Shown here piece after piece: positions 47,737 to 59,500 of a stretch of 64,000 nt of DNA. Under the pieces are notes generated by a model, which made no database searches, was not told the DNA's origin, and worked only from the letters and a program-made list of their open reading frames with translations. The first letter of the stretch is position 1; each line of letters starts with the position of its first letter. The position numbers and the translations under genes were made by a program. The stretch is from Alnus glutinosa (lineage: Eukaryota; Streptophyta; Magnoliopsida; Fagales; Betulaceae): positions 25,629,501 to 25,693,500 of the forward strand of contig NC_084891.1 in assembly GCF_958979055.1 (NCBI RefSeq). Direction: 5' to 3'.

Positions 47737-50700
47737 TAAGTAAGAAAAATTCCATTAAAAAAAGTGTAAGGCGCCCCTAAATATACATAAAGTATACACA
47801 AGAACAACCCAGCTAGCCTACATAAAAAACCCAAGAAAACCCACAAGAAACTACACACCCACGACACCCAAAACCTACATGAAATCCAAAATACAATAGA
47901 AGCCCCCAACAAACACCATCAAACACCCAGGAAACAATAGAAACCCCCCATCAAACACCCAATATACAATAGCAACCCCCCATCAAACACCCAAGATACA
48001 ATAGCAACCCCCCATCAAACACCCAATATACAATAGCAACCCCCCATAATACAATAAAACCCAAGAGACAATATTATTTACCTATTATCCAATACACTGT
48101 ACACTCTTTTCCCATGATATTTGACAAACAATATTTGGGGTCAGCATAACAACTGTATAAAGGTAGGAAAGCTTACAGACCACTAAAGCTATTATTTTTC
48201 TGATTAAAATAACATCCAGAAAATGCTTATTATTATTATTATGTTTAGTTGCACTAAACATTGTTGGTTAAAGAAAAAGCTTTTCATAGTCAACAGAAAA
48301 TTATATTAAAAAAAGACAGAAAACAACTTATTACACTTCACTGAAGCATATGCCATTTTTCAGGCGAAGCTTGTGCCTCATTCCCACCACCCTCCCTGCC
48401 CCTCCTCCACTCTGCCACCGCCACATCCCCCCGCCCCTAAACTCCTCTGCACCATTACCACCACCACCACCTCACTCCCCATCCACCACCCCGGGTTGCA
48501 CACCCCCCCCCCCCCCCACACACACACACACACCATCTCCCAACCACCGCTACCTATCTACATTTTGTAGGTTTTTGTTGATTTAAGCGTTGAGATTTTC
48601 AATGCAACCAAACACTAGAAATCTATTTTTTATTAAAGATATTTTATATCAAAAGAAATGGAACCTAAATATCCTAAATATGAGTGAAATTTAATTTTTT
48701 GTTGCACGTGGTCAATTCCTCCCTGGCAATGTTGTTGCTAGTGATATTCAGTCACAAAAAAAAATATATACTTTTTTAGGTAAGCGAGTACACATAAAAT
48801 TTCACATACATACACAACCTATTAGGCTTCTCATATTACGTGAAAATTTGGTGGCTATGTTGGAAATTGTGAGGATTCAAAAGAGAAGACAGAATTTCTT
48901 GAATATGGTCATTGAAAAAATTTCGTCTTATCACCAAACAAATGGTAGGAGATCAATTGTAGAATCGAATGCCACAATTTTGAATATCAAAAGCTCAATT
49001 TGTGTATTCCTAGGTAGCAGATTCATGGGGGGCCAATCAGAGATAATGAGTTTGTACTGAAGTGTATTATATAAACACGATGGAAAATTTAATGTGTAAA
49101 TCATCCAAATACACCCTTGATTCCAATATGATTCATTTTAGTTTGTATAGAATATTAAACTCCTGTATCACCCCAAATTTGGCGAAAAGGATTGCTCTCA
49201 TTTTTTACATCAAGGAACATGACTAACACTTAGTCACACTCATGAATCATCCAACACAACTTACTTTTTCTTCATTTCTGTGGTACATATAGTAAGTGGA
49301 GATGGAAGGTAGTAACCATCCACCTACTCATAGGTAGCAATTCATATATAGAAGCTACTGAAATTTAAAGTTAAGGACTAGGGCTAGCATTATCAAACGT
49401 AAAATATTTATGAGGTGATTTTTTTTAATGAGGTGAAAATTAAAACTTCACCATGTCACTTAAAAAAATTTCAAACTGTTAAAAATATTTATTTTCATAT
49501 GGCCCTAAATTGTCAAATCAGGTGATTCCCAACTTATGCAATTAAAAATCAATTTATTGGAAAATGAAAAGTTACAAAAAGGCAAGAACCACTGTAAATA
49601 CATTACGTTGCAACAGAGTGCTTAGAAGCCCGTCTAACAGATGGCACATATCAATTATTTCCTTAGAAATGAGCCAGCCATCATCCACCCCATGGCCAAA
49701 GTGGTTCAGCTGGACCACAGAGCAAATAAATTGGAAAACTGGAAAACAGATAAAATCCAGCAGTAACATAGGAAAATTAAATTTCTTGGTCAATCACAGA
49801 TGGGATCAGGTGACACTCGACACCTTTATTTGTAATATTTTTGTTTAAGGAAATGGCTAAATCCCACTATCAATTAAATGGAATATTTGTTGTCTATCCA
49901 CTGCATTAATCACAAGGATAAAGAAAAGACATTAATGAAAAAAGCACACAGAATAGGAGAAACATGTAAAGTTAAAAGGGTTAGTTGGTGTAAGGAAAAT
50001 AACCTGAGATAACTGTGAAGCAGTCCTATCGCCCTTGAAGTCTCCCCTTAATATGTTCGCCCAATTTCCCTCACCACATTTTTGCACGGCAGCTATCAGT
50101 TCTATATCCTCTGCTTCTGACCATGGTTTTCTTTTCCTTCGTGGAGGCATGTTGCCACTGGCTGATCCATTTGCATCCAGTACTTCAGAAGGTATAGCTG
50201 CAGGAAGAGCCAGCTTCTGAACAGCAACAGGAACAGTAATGTATGTCCCTTGCACTGAACATGTAGCTTCTGAATTTTCTGAAGGAGCTCTGGATGACAG
50301 ACCATTGGGTATATTTATAGTTAATGGAGCCTCAACTATTGAGCTGGTTGGGAGACTAGACTCACTCGGTAAACCAGAAGCAATCAGTACCTGAAAAAAG
50401 CAATCGTTAACAGAATTTAAACAGGAGGGAATTAAAATCTGAACCATTAAGATAAAAATAATAATAATAATAATAATAATTCAAGCACTATGATTGTTCA
50501 GAAATATTGAATCCCCATTGGATGTGCAAAATATGACATGCCAGCATAAGTATATAATCTAAAGGACTGACCAGATATTCACTGTTCTGCCTTATAGGAA
50601 TACTCAAAATTTTTAATCAAAATGGATGGAAGCTAACACATATACAACTAATATAACCATACTCAATGCAAGCAATCGAATTATCACAAATGACTAATCA

Positions 50701-53258
50701 AACCATTTTGCTGTAAAACCTCAGCTGTAGTCCCACCCGTTCATAGCATAAGCCATTAAGATATCCTTTTATATATATATATATATATATATAGCCATTA
50801 AGATATCCTACAATCTATGAGTAAGAAAATTTACCCCATATGATGTGGGTTGGGTCAGGAGGAGGATTTGTGGCATGCGTCTTGGCCCTTAATTGATTCA
50901 TATACCCCAGTCTCTGTTCATAATTTTTGTTCTCCAAGGTTGAAACTTTTTGCAAATATTAAAACCTTTTTCAGAATATGTGCAGATAAGAATCAGAAAG
51001 TCACTGGAAATTACTGAACCTACTTGCCCAGTACATTTATCTAGGGACAGACTCTTTGTATTTCACCATTATTCTTCTGTTACTATTCTAAACAGTGATT
51101 TATTTACCAAAGCAATTTTTCTAATTCTCTGAAGAAACCTACAAATGTCTAGATTGGATGCTAGATTTGTGTTGAATAGCAAACTTTTAAACAAATAACT
51201 GGCAGGGCTCTTTGTACATCCAAGAGAGTAAAAAACCAAAATAGTCAATTCATGACGCAGACGCACTCCATTAAAACTGTTCACCCAGACAATGCAAAAC
51301 GAAGAATTCTAAAGCAAATCAATCATTTAGAATGAAAGTTACTAAATATACCTTTACACATGCTGCAGCCTCTGTAGAAGCTTCGTTGCTAACAGTGGGA
51401 AGGGCTTCAACTTCATACTCTAAATCACTATCATCATCCTGCAAGCCAATTTTAACATCAGCGTAATGATGAAAAATATATATGTATCTTAATGATCACG
51501 TGAGGGAAAGTTTACTTCTGAGGTAAAACACAAGGTCTAGCTAGTAAGATAATGTGGGGAAAGGTCTCCTGCAAGAGGTGGGCATTTTAATTAACTTAAA
51601 TATGACAAAGTTCTATGATAATCACACACCTACTCAGAGTGGAAGTGTTCCATTATTTCATGATGGGATTAGACACGATTACCAGTTCATTGAAGATATA
51701 GGTGTGCAAGAAGATAACAAAATTCTAAGTTAGCAAAATTACTTGGCTATATTTCTAAGGTATTCATGATTATAACTGAAAAGACAATTCTAAAGAATAC
51801 AACATTGGTGAATGCATAAATGAGAGGCAACAAAACTAGAAATGACCAAAACAAGCGCATTTTCCATTTTATGTTTTGTCTCATGATTAGAACAGTCCAT
51901 ACGGTGTATCCGAAATATGCAGAATTTTCAGTATCAAACAAAATATAAGTTGGAAATATTTTACTGGCCAGACAAGTTAAAACACAAACTAGGCTTGTTT
52001 TACTTTTTCTTAATACCCCGAATAACACGTCCCAGAGTTTTGGTCCAACTATCATATGTAGATCCAGAATATGTCATTTAATTCCCCAATACTTAAAACA
52101 CGTTACACTTTTAAGGTCGCTTCCATGTATGTACCATGTGCCAATAAAACTAGTATGCAATTATTATTTAGGATCGAATTCAACTCTTAGTATCTTTTTG
52201 CATTGCTCAAATTCCATCAAATGGGACCAAAAGATTCCTTTGAGTCAGTCAACTTTTCCAACCGACTTTGTGGCAGCATTTCTGTCAGTTGGTGAGCTTT
52301 GGTAATCCTCTCCTTGTGAGGAGTGTCGTGGCCAAAGAATTAGAGCAAAAAGAAATTCTCGTGCCATGTGAAATTTGTACCAATGAGGGAGAGGTTTGGG
52401 TGTAATGAGGGCAAGGATTTTAGCGTTTCTCACCACCATTGTACTTCATCTTTTGTTAGTGAAATATCCCTTCTCTACTTTTTTGCCATATAAATCCTAA
52501 CTTGTCATAAAAGTATCAAACCATGGAATACGAAGACATACACTTCAATAACAGCTGTCGTATTTGTCATCTCAATCCAGGAGCGGAACTAGGTGTATGG
52601 GTGGAGGCTTTTAAAATCTCCCCTAAAATTTTAAAAGTTTCTCATGTTTACCCTCTAAAATTATTATTTTTACCCCCCAAAAAAGTATTCTTTTTTAGTT
52701 TTGCCCTCCAAACCTAAATTTCTAGTTCCGGCCTTGCATCTCACAAACCCCATTCAGTCCCACAAACCACTCCAAATCCACCAATTTACTTCAACTATCA
52801 GACCTCATCATTCAAATATAGTTAGACTCTGAAAATTCAAGGAGAAGGGGCAGACAGACCAGAGGATGAGCCCCATCTTCCAACTTATCGAGCAAAGAAT
52901 GACGATAAGCTAAATGGCGCCACAGCATCTGGTACTCCCTAGCATCCGAAATCCCAGTTGAAGTATTCCGCACCAACGCATTCCAGTCGATCTTCACGTC
53001 CGGACAATGCGCGACTTCCTGAAGCAAAGCCAGCACCGTCGTTGCCGTATACCTGCCCAATCCCAGAACCCCTCCACCCCCATCAATGTAAAATCCAACG
53101 GCATATCACCCCTATATATATGTGTGTGTGTGTGTTTCTGCAGAATCTATATCCTCCAAAATTAAAAGATAGAATACAATAAAACAAAAATCTTAAAACA
53201 TAGAATACAATAAAACAATATATATTTATAAATAAGTAATACACACACACAAACACAA

Positions 53259-53315
<57 letters not shown>

Positions 53316-53339
53316 AATTCATGCAGAATCTCAGACATA

Positions 53340-53384
<45 letters not shown>

Positions 53385-53461
53385 TGGGACCTTTGAAGGA
53401 GAGTGGAGATGTCTTCTTCGTTGATGGAGCCCTTAATGTGCTTCTTTGTTTTCTCAACCAT
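44783..53461 (-). CDS. DRMY1: DRMY1-type single-repeat Myb/SANT protein
   Basis: Six exons (53461-53391, 53052-52860, 51438-51352, 50390-50004, 46604-46454, 45786-44783) encode 630 aa in continuous phase. The true start is at 53461 (MVEKTKKHIKGSINEEDIST), spliced to RYTATTVLALLQEVAHCPDV. An N-terminal conserved module ends in SDAREYQMLWRHLAYRH. A Myb/SANT repeat (about 205-255) has the three spaced tryptophans W207, W227 and W248, with KKW-like KPWSEAEDIELIAAVQKCGE and GDRTASQLSQRW. The last 380 residues are Ser/Thr/Ala-rich and low-complexity. The architecture fits the plant DRMY1/DP1 pair; Arabidopsis DRMY1 affects organ size, cell expansion and hormone signalling. Myb DNA binding is expected but single-repeat proteins can also act through protein contacts. 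Intron 4 is 3.4 kb and full of insertions. Assignment to the exact member rests on memory of the family. Confidence 0.82.
47027..47100 (-). pseudogene. tRNA-Glu(UUC)-like sequence, degenerate
   Basis: Read on the minus strand the 74 bases resemble cytosolic tRNA-Glu. The 5' end is TCCATTGTC, and the anticodon arm TCTGGGTTTCACCCAG presents a TTC anticodon. The TTCAAAT T-loop and CGGA 3' end are also present. ATTTTT follows at once, as a pol III terminator would. The T stem has two mismatches, the D arm is two bases long and the 3' acceptor strand carries an extra A. It is therefore most likely a pseudogene or SINE head. It lies in intron 4 of the Myb gene. Confidence 0.6.
47156..47203 (+). mobile_element. 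48-bp truncated retroposon with 20-bp target duplication
   Basis: The insertion (T-run, AT-rich body, TTATTACTTATC, poly-A) is bounded by AACTGACAAAACTCATCTAC at 47136-47155 and 47204-47223, an exact 20-bp target-site duplication. The TTACTTATC plus A-tail end resembles the 3' end of plant LINEs, so this is probably an extremely 5'-truncated LINE insertion. Confidence 0.75.
47698..47737. repeat. (ATT)n microsatellite
   Basis: About 13 uninterrupted ATT units lie next to the tail end of a LINE fragment, and may have grown from its A-rich tail. Confidence 0.9.
47738..47880 (-). mobile_element. LINE 3'-end fragment
   Basis: On the minus strand the sequence runs through GTATACTTTATGTATATTTA and GGGGCGCCTTACACTTTTTT to the (AAT)n tail. 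This resembles the 3' untranslated end of plant L1-type LINEs and of the copy at 26465-26760. No coding part is visible. Confidence 0.5.
47916..48060. repeat. 32-bp minisatellite, four units plus a partial
   Basis: Units of exactly 32 bp start at 47916, 47948, 47980 and 48012, each opening CCATCAAACACCCA and closing ACAATAG(A/C)AACCCC. A partial unit follows from 48044. Diverged copies may extend left to about 47885. It is in intron 4 of the Myb gene. Confidence 0.85.
48362..48560. repeat. C-rich tract with (C)n(CA)n core
   Basis: About 200 bp is almost free of G on the plus strand. It includes a run of about 16 C at 48502-48517 followed by (CA)n. The transcribed strand product of the minus-strand Myb gene would be G-rich here. 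Open frames across it are compositional artefacts. Confidence 0.75.
50448..50479. repeat. (AAT)n microsatellite
   Basis: A run of AATAAT units lies in the intron just upstream of the Myb exon 50390-50004. Confidence 0.85.
53222..53385. repeat. Compound microsatellite in Myb intron 1
   Basis: (AC)n near 53240-53265, (AT)n at about 53268-53312 and (GA)n at about 53342-53385 occur in series. They end five bases from the donor of exon 1. On the sense strand the intron therefore opens with a CT-rich run. Confidence 0.9.
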
Positions 53462-53859
53462 TCTTCTTGCTTTTCCTATGGCATGTTAAGTACTTATGTT
53501 ATGCAGAAACCTCAGAAAGCAACACTATTAGATCGGCCCCAAAGAGAGAGAGAGAGAGATAAAGCACTAAACTCCAAACCCTAGAATGTGTTTCAGAGAG
53601 AGACAGAGAGCTGAGAATTGGTCGCAAGAGAAGAGTTGAGGTGAAGAAAGAGGGTGGAGGAGTAGCAGTAAAAGAGCGTGGAAAACACGCGCCCCTCCGG
53701 AACTTGGTGGCCAAAAGAAATAGGTGGAAGTGGAACGGGTTCCCGGTGAAGCAGAAACCGCGGATGATTGGAATCGTTGCACTGTCCCTCGGTGGCAGAA
53801 GAGGACGAATTGACGGTAGTGCCCTACCGCGATTTTGCACTGATAATTTATATATAAAA
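53462..53859 (-). promoter_or_regulatory. Remaining host sequence upstream of the Myb gene
   Basis: Only 398 bp separate the Myb start codon from the Helitron end. It holds short GA runs, a GC-richer block at 53680-53840 and no clear TATA box. It probably represents the leader plus proximal promoter. Confidence 0.45.
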
Positions 53860-53890
53860 CTAGCTCATAACCCGCGCCATGCGCGGGATT
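53860..53890 (-). other. Helitron 3' terminus and hairpin
   Basis: On the minus strand, CCCGCGC-ATG-GCGCGGG (53887-53871) forms a perfect 7-bp stem with a 3-base loop. TTATGAG and the terminal CTAG follow at 53863-53860. The next host base is T. This matches the CTRR|T end of Helitrons and is the strand-transfer termination signal. Confidence 0.92.
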
Positions 53891-54182
53891 CTTCATTATA
53901 ATTTAATCTAAAAATTTATATCACAACATATTCAAAAGTTTAAGAGGATAAGAATGAATAAATTTAATAATTTGATTTTAAATATTAAATTTTGAGACTA
54001 ATAGACAGATTAAGAATACATTCTAGCATAGGTAATCAGGGTTGAAAATGTAACTTTATCATGTTTAACCCCCATCTCAAGCATTATTAAGTTTAAGCAC
54101 ATCACAATACTATTATTAAGAATAATTACATTAGCTTGTTCGAAATTCTATCTCCTGGCCTAAAAAAGATTAGATAGTTGTA

Positions 54183-56480
54183 TTAAGTGTATCGCTTTCG
54201 TTTGCAAAGTAATTTGATCGGCATATCATCATCATCTGATTCAACATCTTCAATAGGTAAGGAAAACGACATTGAAGAATGTTGAGTGAATGTCTGTTCG
54301 TCTTCTGTATTTTGTTCAGAGTTGGCCGGAGTTTCCTGTTATCATTAAATTTCATTAGAAGATGCATTAAATTATGTAGGAAAAATATTGTGTAGATATA
54401 TATATTTTTTTTTTTTTTAAAAAAAAAAAACATAATTAAATGTTACCTTTTGGATCTGAACCTCTTGTGAAACATGTGGTTCAAAGATTTTTGAAACGGT
54501 ATAATTCTCTAATCCTCTTTTCAAATTATAGTCGTTGAGTCGCAATTGGAATATATATTCATTGGAAACTATTGCTTTCATTTCTCTTGGTAAGACATTG
54601 TCCTTCAAATTCTGTATAAATATAAAATAGCATAATGTTATGATAAGTTAGAGTATGTTGGATTAATTTTTGTTTACTTTTTAACTTTATTATGTATTGG
54701 TAAAGTAAATTTTTTATGTTTTTGTTACCTCATCTTGCATGTCTGCAAGTTCTTTCGCAGTCTTGCCTGTAAGTTGTTCACCCTCTTTATCAAATACAAT
54801 GAATGTTGTTGAATCAATTGTATCTGATACTTCTATTTGTATCCTATACCTGCTTCATTTCCAAATTGGTTAGTAGTAGGAACTATATATATTTATATAC
54901 AATATTATTTTTTGTTTACGTTGGTACAGAAAATTTAGGTTCCGCCTTACAACGTTCACACCAAAAAGATCCTCCTATAAGCTTAACCTTCGTCTTGCAT
55001 GTAAGACAACCAATATAATACCATTCAAACTTGTTGTCTATTCTATTGACTTTGCATAAACATGTAATTAATATTTCCTGCAATAATAAATTTTTCAAAA
55101 ATTAAAATAAATGATACGGTATTAGTGATCTTATAGGTTAAGATTTAGATCTTATAACTTGAGGGGCTCATACCTTTGTCTCGGGTTTCCATTCCATTTT
55201 TTTTATTTCAGCAACCGTCTTTCTGTTTCGCAAAGCAAGTTCCTCGTCTGGAATCATCGGTGGTCGATCAATCTTCAATTCTTTAACTTCCGATACTGTG
55301 ACATTGTTCAACCTATTCATTAAAAATAAAAATAGGTCAGTTTACATTTTCTTAGTAAAATATAATATAATTAGTTAATAGTTGTACTTGTCAAGAACTC
55401 TGGCAACTTCAGGAATTTTAAGGTTGATGTACACCCTTGTTGCAGTTGTTGATGATAAGTTGTATTCACCTACAAAAAATTCAAAGAGAAATCCATTAAC
55501 ATATACAAAGAGAAATACGCATTATATGGTTTATAAAAATAGTAAATAAAGTAGTTACCCCTGAAAGTCTTCACAATAGTCGAAGTTACTATTACAATAG
55601 TTGGACTTGTATTTTTCTCATAGAAATCCTCATCTACTTGAAGTGCTGTAGATCCCCACAAAGTTGTTTGCAAATATTTGTTTCTGGTATAGTAGATAAC
55701 TAAGTTAGTATGCTATGGTTGTTGGGGTTCAGTAGCTGATTGTATTTCACATGAAAATAAAATTATTTCTTACTCTTCTAGTAACAACTGAATTTTTCGA
55801 ACTTTTGTTGGACGACCTTTTGCTTTAATCTCTTCAATAACTCCAACTGATTCTAATCTACCAATGACATCTGCAAATTAATGAAATTGATTTTAATAAA
55901 ATTAGTATTGAATTATCACTTTGTATAACTATAAGCTATTTTTTAAAGTAAATGAAAATAAATGATCAATATACCAGTCAAATAAGTTATGTCATTGCAA
56001 CGACTCGCTATAGTTTCATAATCAGCGAGTTCAAATCCGTAATGAGGTATGGCATGATCTATTCCATTGATCTTAGAGACGGAAGTTGTTGACATGAAAA
56101 TAATTTTAACTTCGTTATGTACTGGACGAAACTTCGCTCTATATTCCTCAACTATGAAATTCTTGATTGCGTAGACAGATCCTTCATTGAAGAGAGGTCT
56201 GAAACGCTGAGCAAAATTCTTTCTAATACTTGCATGTATTAGTGTCCCCTGATAAAAAAAAAATTAAAAATGTTTCACAAATTTATTGTTCCATATTTGA
56301 AAATAATTAAATTGAGAAAAATAGATAACAACTTACATTTTCGTCAGCCATTATCATATCAAGACTGATTAGCTCATGGTCATTTGCTATGTTAATTGCG
56401 TCCCACATCCGAATGATTCTAACTTTCACAATCCACGTTTCTTTCTCAACTGAAATTTGATTCAAGGATGTGTAAGCCAT
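54183..56480 (-). CDS. Helitron-borne RPA1-like single-strand DNA-binding protein
   Basis: Ten exons join in phase to a 485-aa protein: 56480-56337, 56248-55975, 55870-55774, 55683-55559, 55469-55388, 55312-55174, 55077-54920, 54849-54729, 54611-54447, 54335-54183. It begins MAYTSLNQISVEKETWIVKV and contains tandem OB-fold regions of the plant RPA70/DUF223 type. A C-terminal zinc ribbon has cysteines C311, C314, C327 and C330. The tail ends DDDDMPIKLLCKRKRYT. Plant Helitrons often carry such genes. The protein is thought to coat single-stranded intermediates in rolling-circle transposition. It lies just downstream of RepHel on the same strand. Splicing from the RepHel end would hit a stop within a few codons, so it is a separate frame. 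Confidence 0.88.
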
Positions 56481-56564
56481 GTTGATATTATTCAGTAACA
56501 CCTGCACAAAATTTATTTTAGTAAGTGTACTTATATTTTTAGTGAAAAATATAGGCATTTTAAA

Positions 56565-59500
56565 TCAAGATACAATATAAGAGTCAAATATATAGTAAAT
56601 GTTACCTCTAGGCAAATCGTTGAATATTTCCTTGTATACTATATTTTTTGTATGGAAATTATCGCCATAATGTTCACCTTCAATGAATACTCTAAGCCCA
56701 TTTCTACTTGTAACTCTGGATATAGCGACATACAATTGACCATGGCTAAAGACAGGTTTTGGTAGGAAAAGGCCTACACGTTTCAATGATTGACCTTGAC
56801 TTTTATTAATCGTCATAGCAAAGCAAACAGATACTGGAAATTGTCTTCTTTTCAATACAAAAGGCAATTTAGAATCGGAAGGAGATAGAACTATACGTGG
56901 AATGAATACTTTATGTCCAACGTGAGTCCCTGATATGATTTTAGCCTCTAACACCCATTTTGACAATTGAGTAACCAAAAGTCTCGTGCCATTGCAAAGT
57001 CCAGCACTCTGATTTAAATTCCGAAGTAGCATTATAGGGATTCCAACTTTGAGCTTGAGTTTATGGTTTGGTATACCCGGAAACTTCAAAGAATTTAGGA
57101 ATTCTATTGGATACATAATATCTTGGTCTTGAATGTTGCTTGCAGCTTTACATATTGAATCAGCACTGAGATATGTTTCTTCGTCAACGTTAATAAGATC
57201 AATCATGTAGTCATTTGTGTCTTGCACGGCATCATTTGTTGGAGCTAAAATCGCTCTATATTCTAAATACTTTGCATCAGTGTATTTACTTTGCAACTCA
57301 GGGTAGGTAGCATTCACAATATCATTAATAGGATGAGTATCATGTGGAATTCTTAAATCAGATGGTATCTTAATCAATGATTCACCCTCACTATCATCTA
57401 ATTCACCTTCACCTATTTTTAGAATCCATTGTGCAAATTCTCTTGCAACATTATCGCCGGGATTTTGCTCAAGCCTCATATTCTTTGTCAAAGTCATAAC
57501 TGTACAGTACTTCCATAATGAAGACCTATTAATTGATGCCTCAACTATTTCTTCTCTTCGGCCTTTAGATACAACCGGTAATATTTGTCGGAAATCACCA
57601 CCAAGAACAACTGTCTTTCCTCCAAATGGTTTCTCTCCACTTTGTGGATCACTAAAATGTAAAATATCTCTTAGTGAACGATCAACAGCTTCAAAACAAT
57701 TTCGATGAGCCATAGGAGCTTCATCCCAAATTATTAGACTCGCTCTTGTCATTAGTTTTGCAAGATGTGAACCTTGCTTAAACGCGCAAGTTGAGGTATC
57801 TGTTACATTTATCGGTATTTGAAACCTCGAATGAGCAGTTCTTCCACCAGGTAACAACAATGCTGCAATCCCAGATGATGCAACTGCAATGACTATCTTC
57901 CCTTCTGAGCGCAATCGACATATCAAGGTTCTCCATAGATAAGTCTTTCCAGTACCTCCATGTCCATAAACGAAGTAAACACCACCTTTATTTTCTGTAA
58001 CGGATCCAATTACTGCATCATATATCTTTCTTTGTTCATAATTTAGATCACTAAGAAGTTTCATATGCTCATCTGCCAAAAAAATTCTATCATAATCCAA
58101 TTCTTCTTGCAATAATCTATTGTTACTTTGACTAAGAAGTAACGTGTTTGGATATGGCATCGTCTCAAATTCTCTTAAAGACCTTGCATTTTTGTTTAGT
58201 AACCGTTCAATGTCACAAAGTGCATACTCTTGTAACTGCGAGTCACTAAGATGTAGGTCGTCGTATCGTAAAATTCTTCTTTCTCGATGCAGAATATCTT
58301 CAGATAACAATTTCCAATTTAAAATCCATAATTTATAAGGGTCGGCAACCTCACAAAAAATCAACATTGTGACAAAAAGTTCACGAAGTTGCTTCCCTGA
58401 AGCCCAGTGGGATGCATGATTTAAAGCTTCATGCCACTCTTTATCATCATCAAGCAAACCAAGAGCATAACATGCTGACTTGAAAGTTGGATACAACACA
58501 CTATTTACAGTTCTTATTTCCTCAAAAGACCGAGGTCCTTTAACAATGTTAAGTAACATTCGCAAATAAAATCGTTCACCACTACCAGGATGAGAGTAAA
58601 ATATCCGTCCTACACATCTTCTTTGCTTCCTCGATCTCCATTCCTTGTCTTTGTTATGCCAAACCCATTTGGAAGGGAAATCAGAATAAGTCAACTCTCT
58701 GGCTTGTTCATACAAAGCATTTGTTTTCATCCATTCAGTAAATTTAGTCTTTCTAATATTCGGTTGACTCAAAACATTATCTAAGTAATCAGAATCATCA
58801 AACATGACCGGTTGCTCATTTTCAAGATGAAAATTTAGTCTCTCAACTGCAGGTTCTCGATAATGGATTTCAAACTGAAAGATCCTCCAACATGCCTCTA
58901 TAGCAGACACATATCTGCAATCTAAATATGCTTTTATTTCATCAGTATTTGTCACATGTTGTACTCCAGTAGAACCATCGACATGTAAATTTTCTTCAAG
59001 AATTAAAGTTGCACGATCAGGTCCTTTATTTATATATTTGAATAAGTACTTGATAGACCTTGAACGATTGCACCACTCAACATTTATGTGTGACTGATAT
59101 TTCACCAATAAGTCAATATTGTGAGGAACTATAAATCGATTATCAAGCTTAATACCATTTTTTTCAACAAATCTTCCATTGTTCCTCCTTCTATATACTG
59201 GAAAGCCATCTTCATCGATCGTAGTTTCAGAGTAAAATCTCTTTGGAAAATGCTTGCTACATTTGTTGCCAATCATACAACTTGAATTTGGATTTATAGA
59301 GCCGCAAGGACCATGTATCATAAATTGTTTGACAACATCATAAGCTTGAGGATATTTGTTCAAATCTGGAACTTCTGCTGAGATTATCCTATCTATTTCT
59401 ATCGGTGTTGGATGTTTATCATCAGGATGTAGAAAAAGCAATATATGAGCATGAGGCAATCCCCTCTTTTGGTATTCAATAGTGTAGACAACTGTAAGCA

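Noticed and set aside
47916-48060. CRISPR-like array
   Set aside because: The 32-bp units abut without spacers and the genome is plant nuclear; this is a minisatellite.
48350-48586. Proline-rich frames in the C-rich tract
   Set aside because: Purely compositional; they lie in an intron of the Myb gene.
53052-53060. A Myb start at the TTG in front of GRYTATT
   Set aside because: The codon is TTG and the preceding bases form a splice acceptor; exon 1 at 53461 supplies a proper ATG.
53083-53461. Long minus-strand frames of Leu-Ser and Ile-Tyr repeats
   Set aside because: They run from real exon 1 into microsatellites; only the first 23 codons plus two bases are coding.
56480-56630. A RepHel-RPA fusion by splicing CCTAGAG to the acceptor before the RPA start
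   Set aside because: The join runs into a stop after about three codons; two separate frames are more likely.
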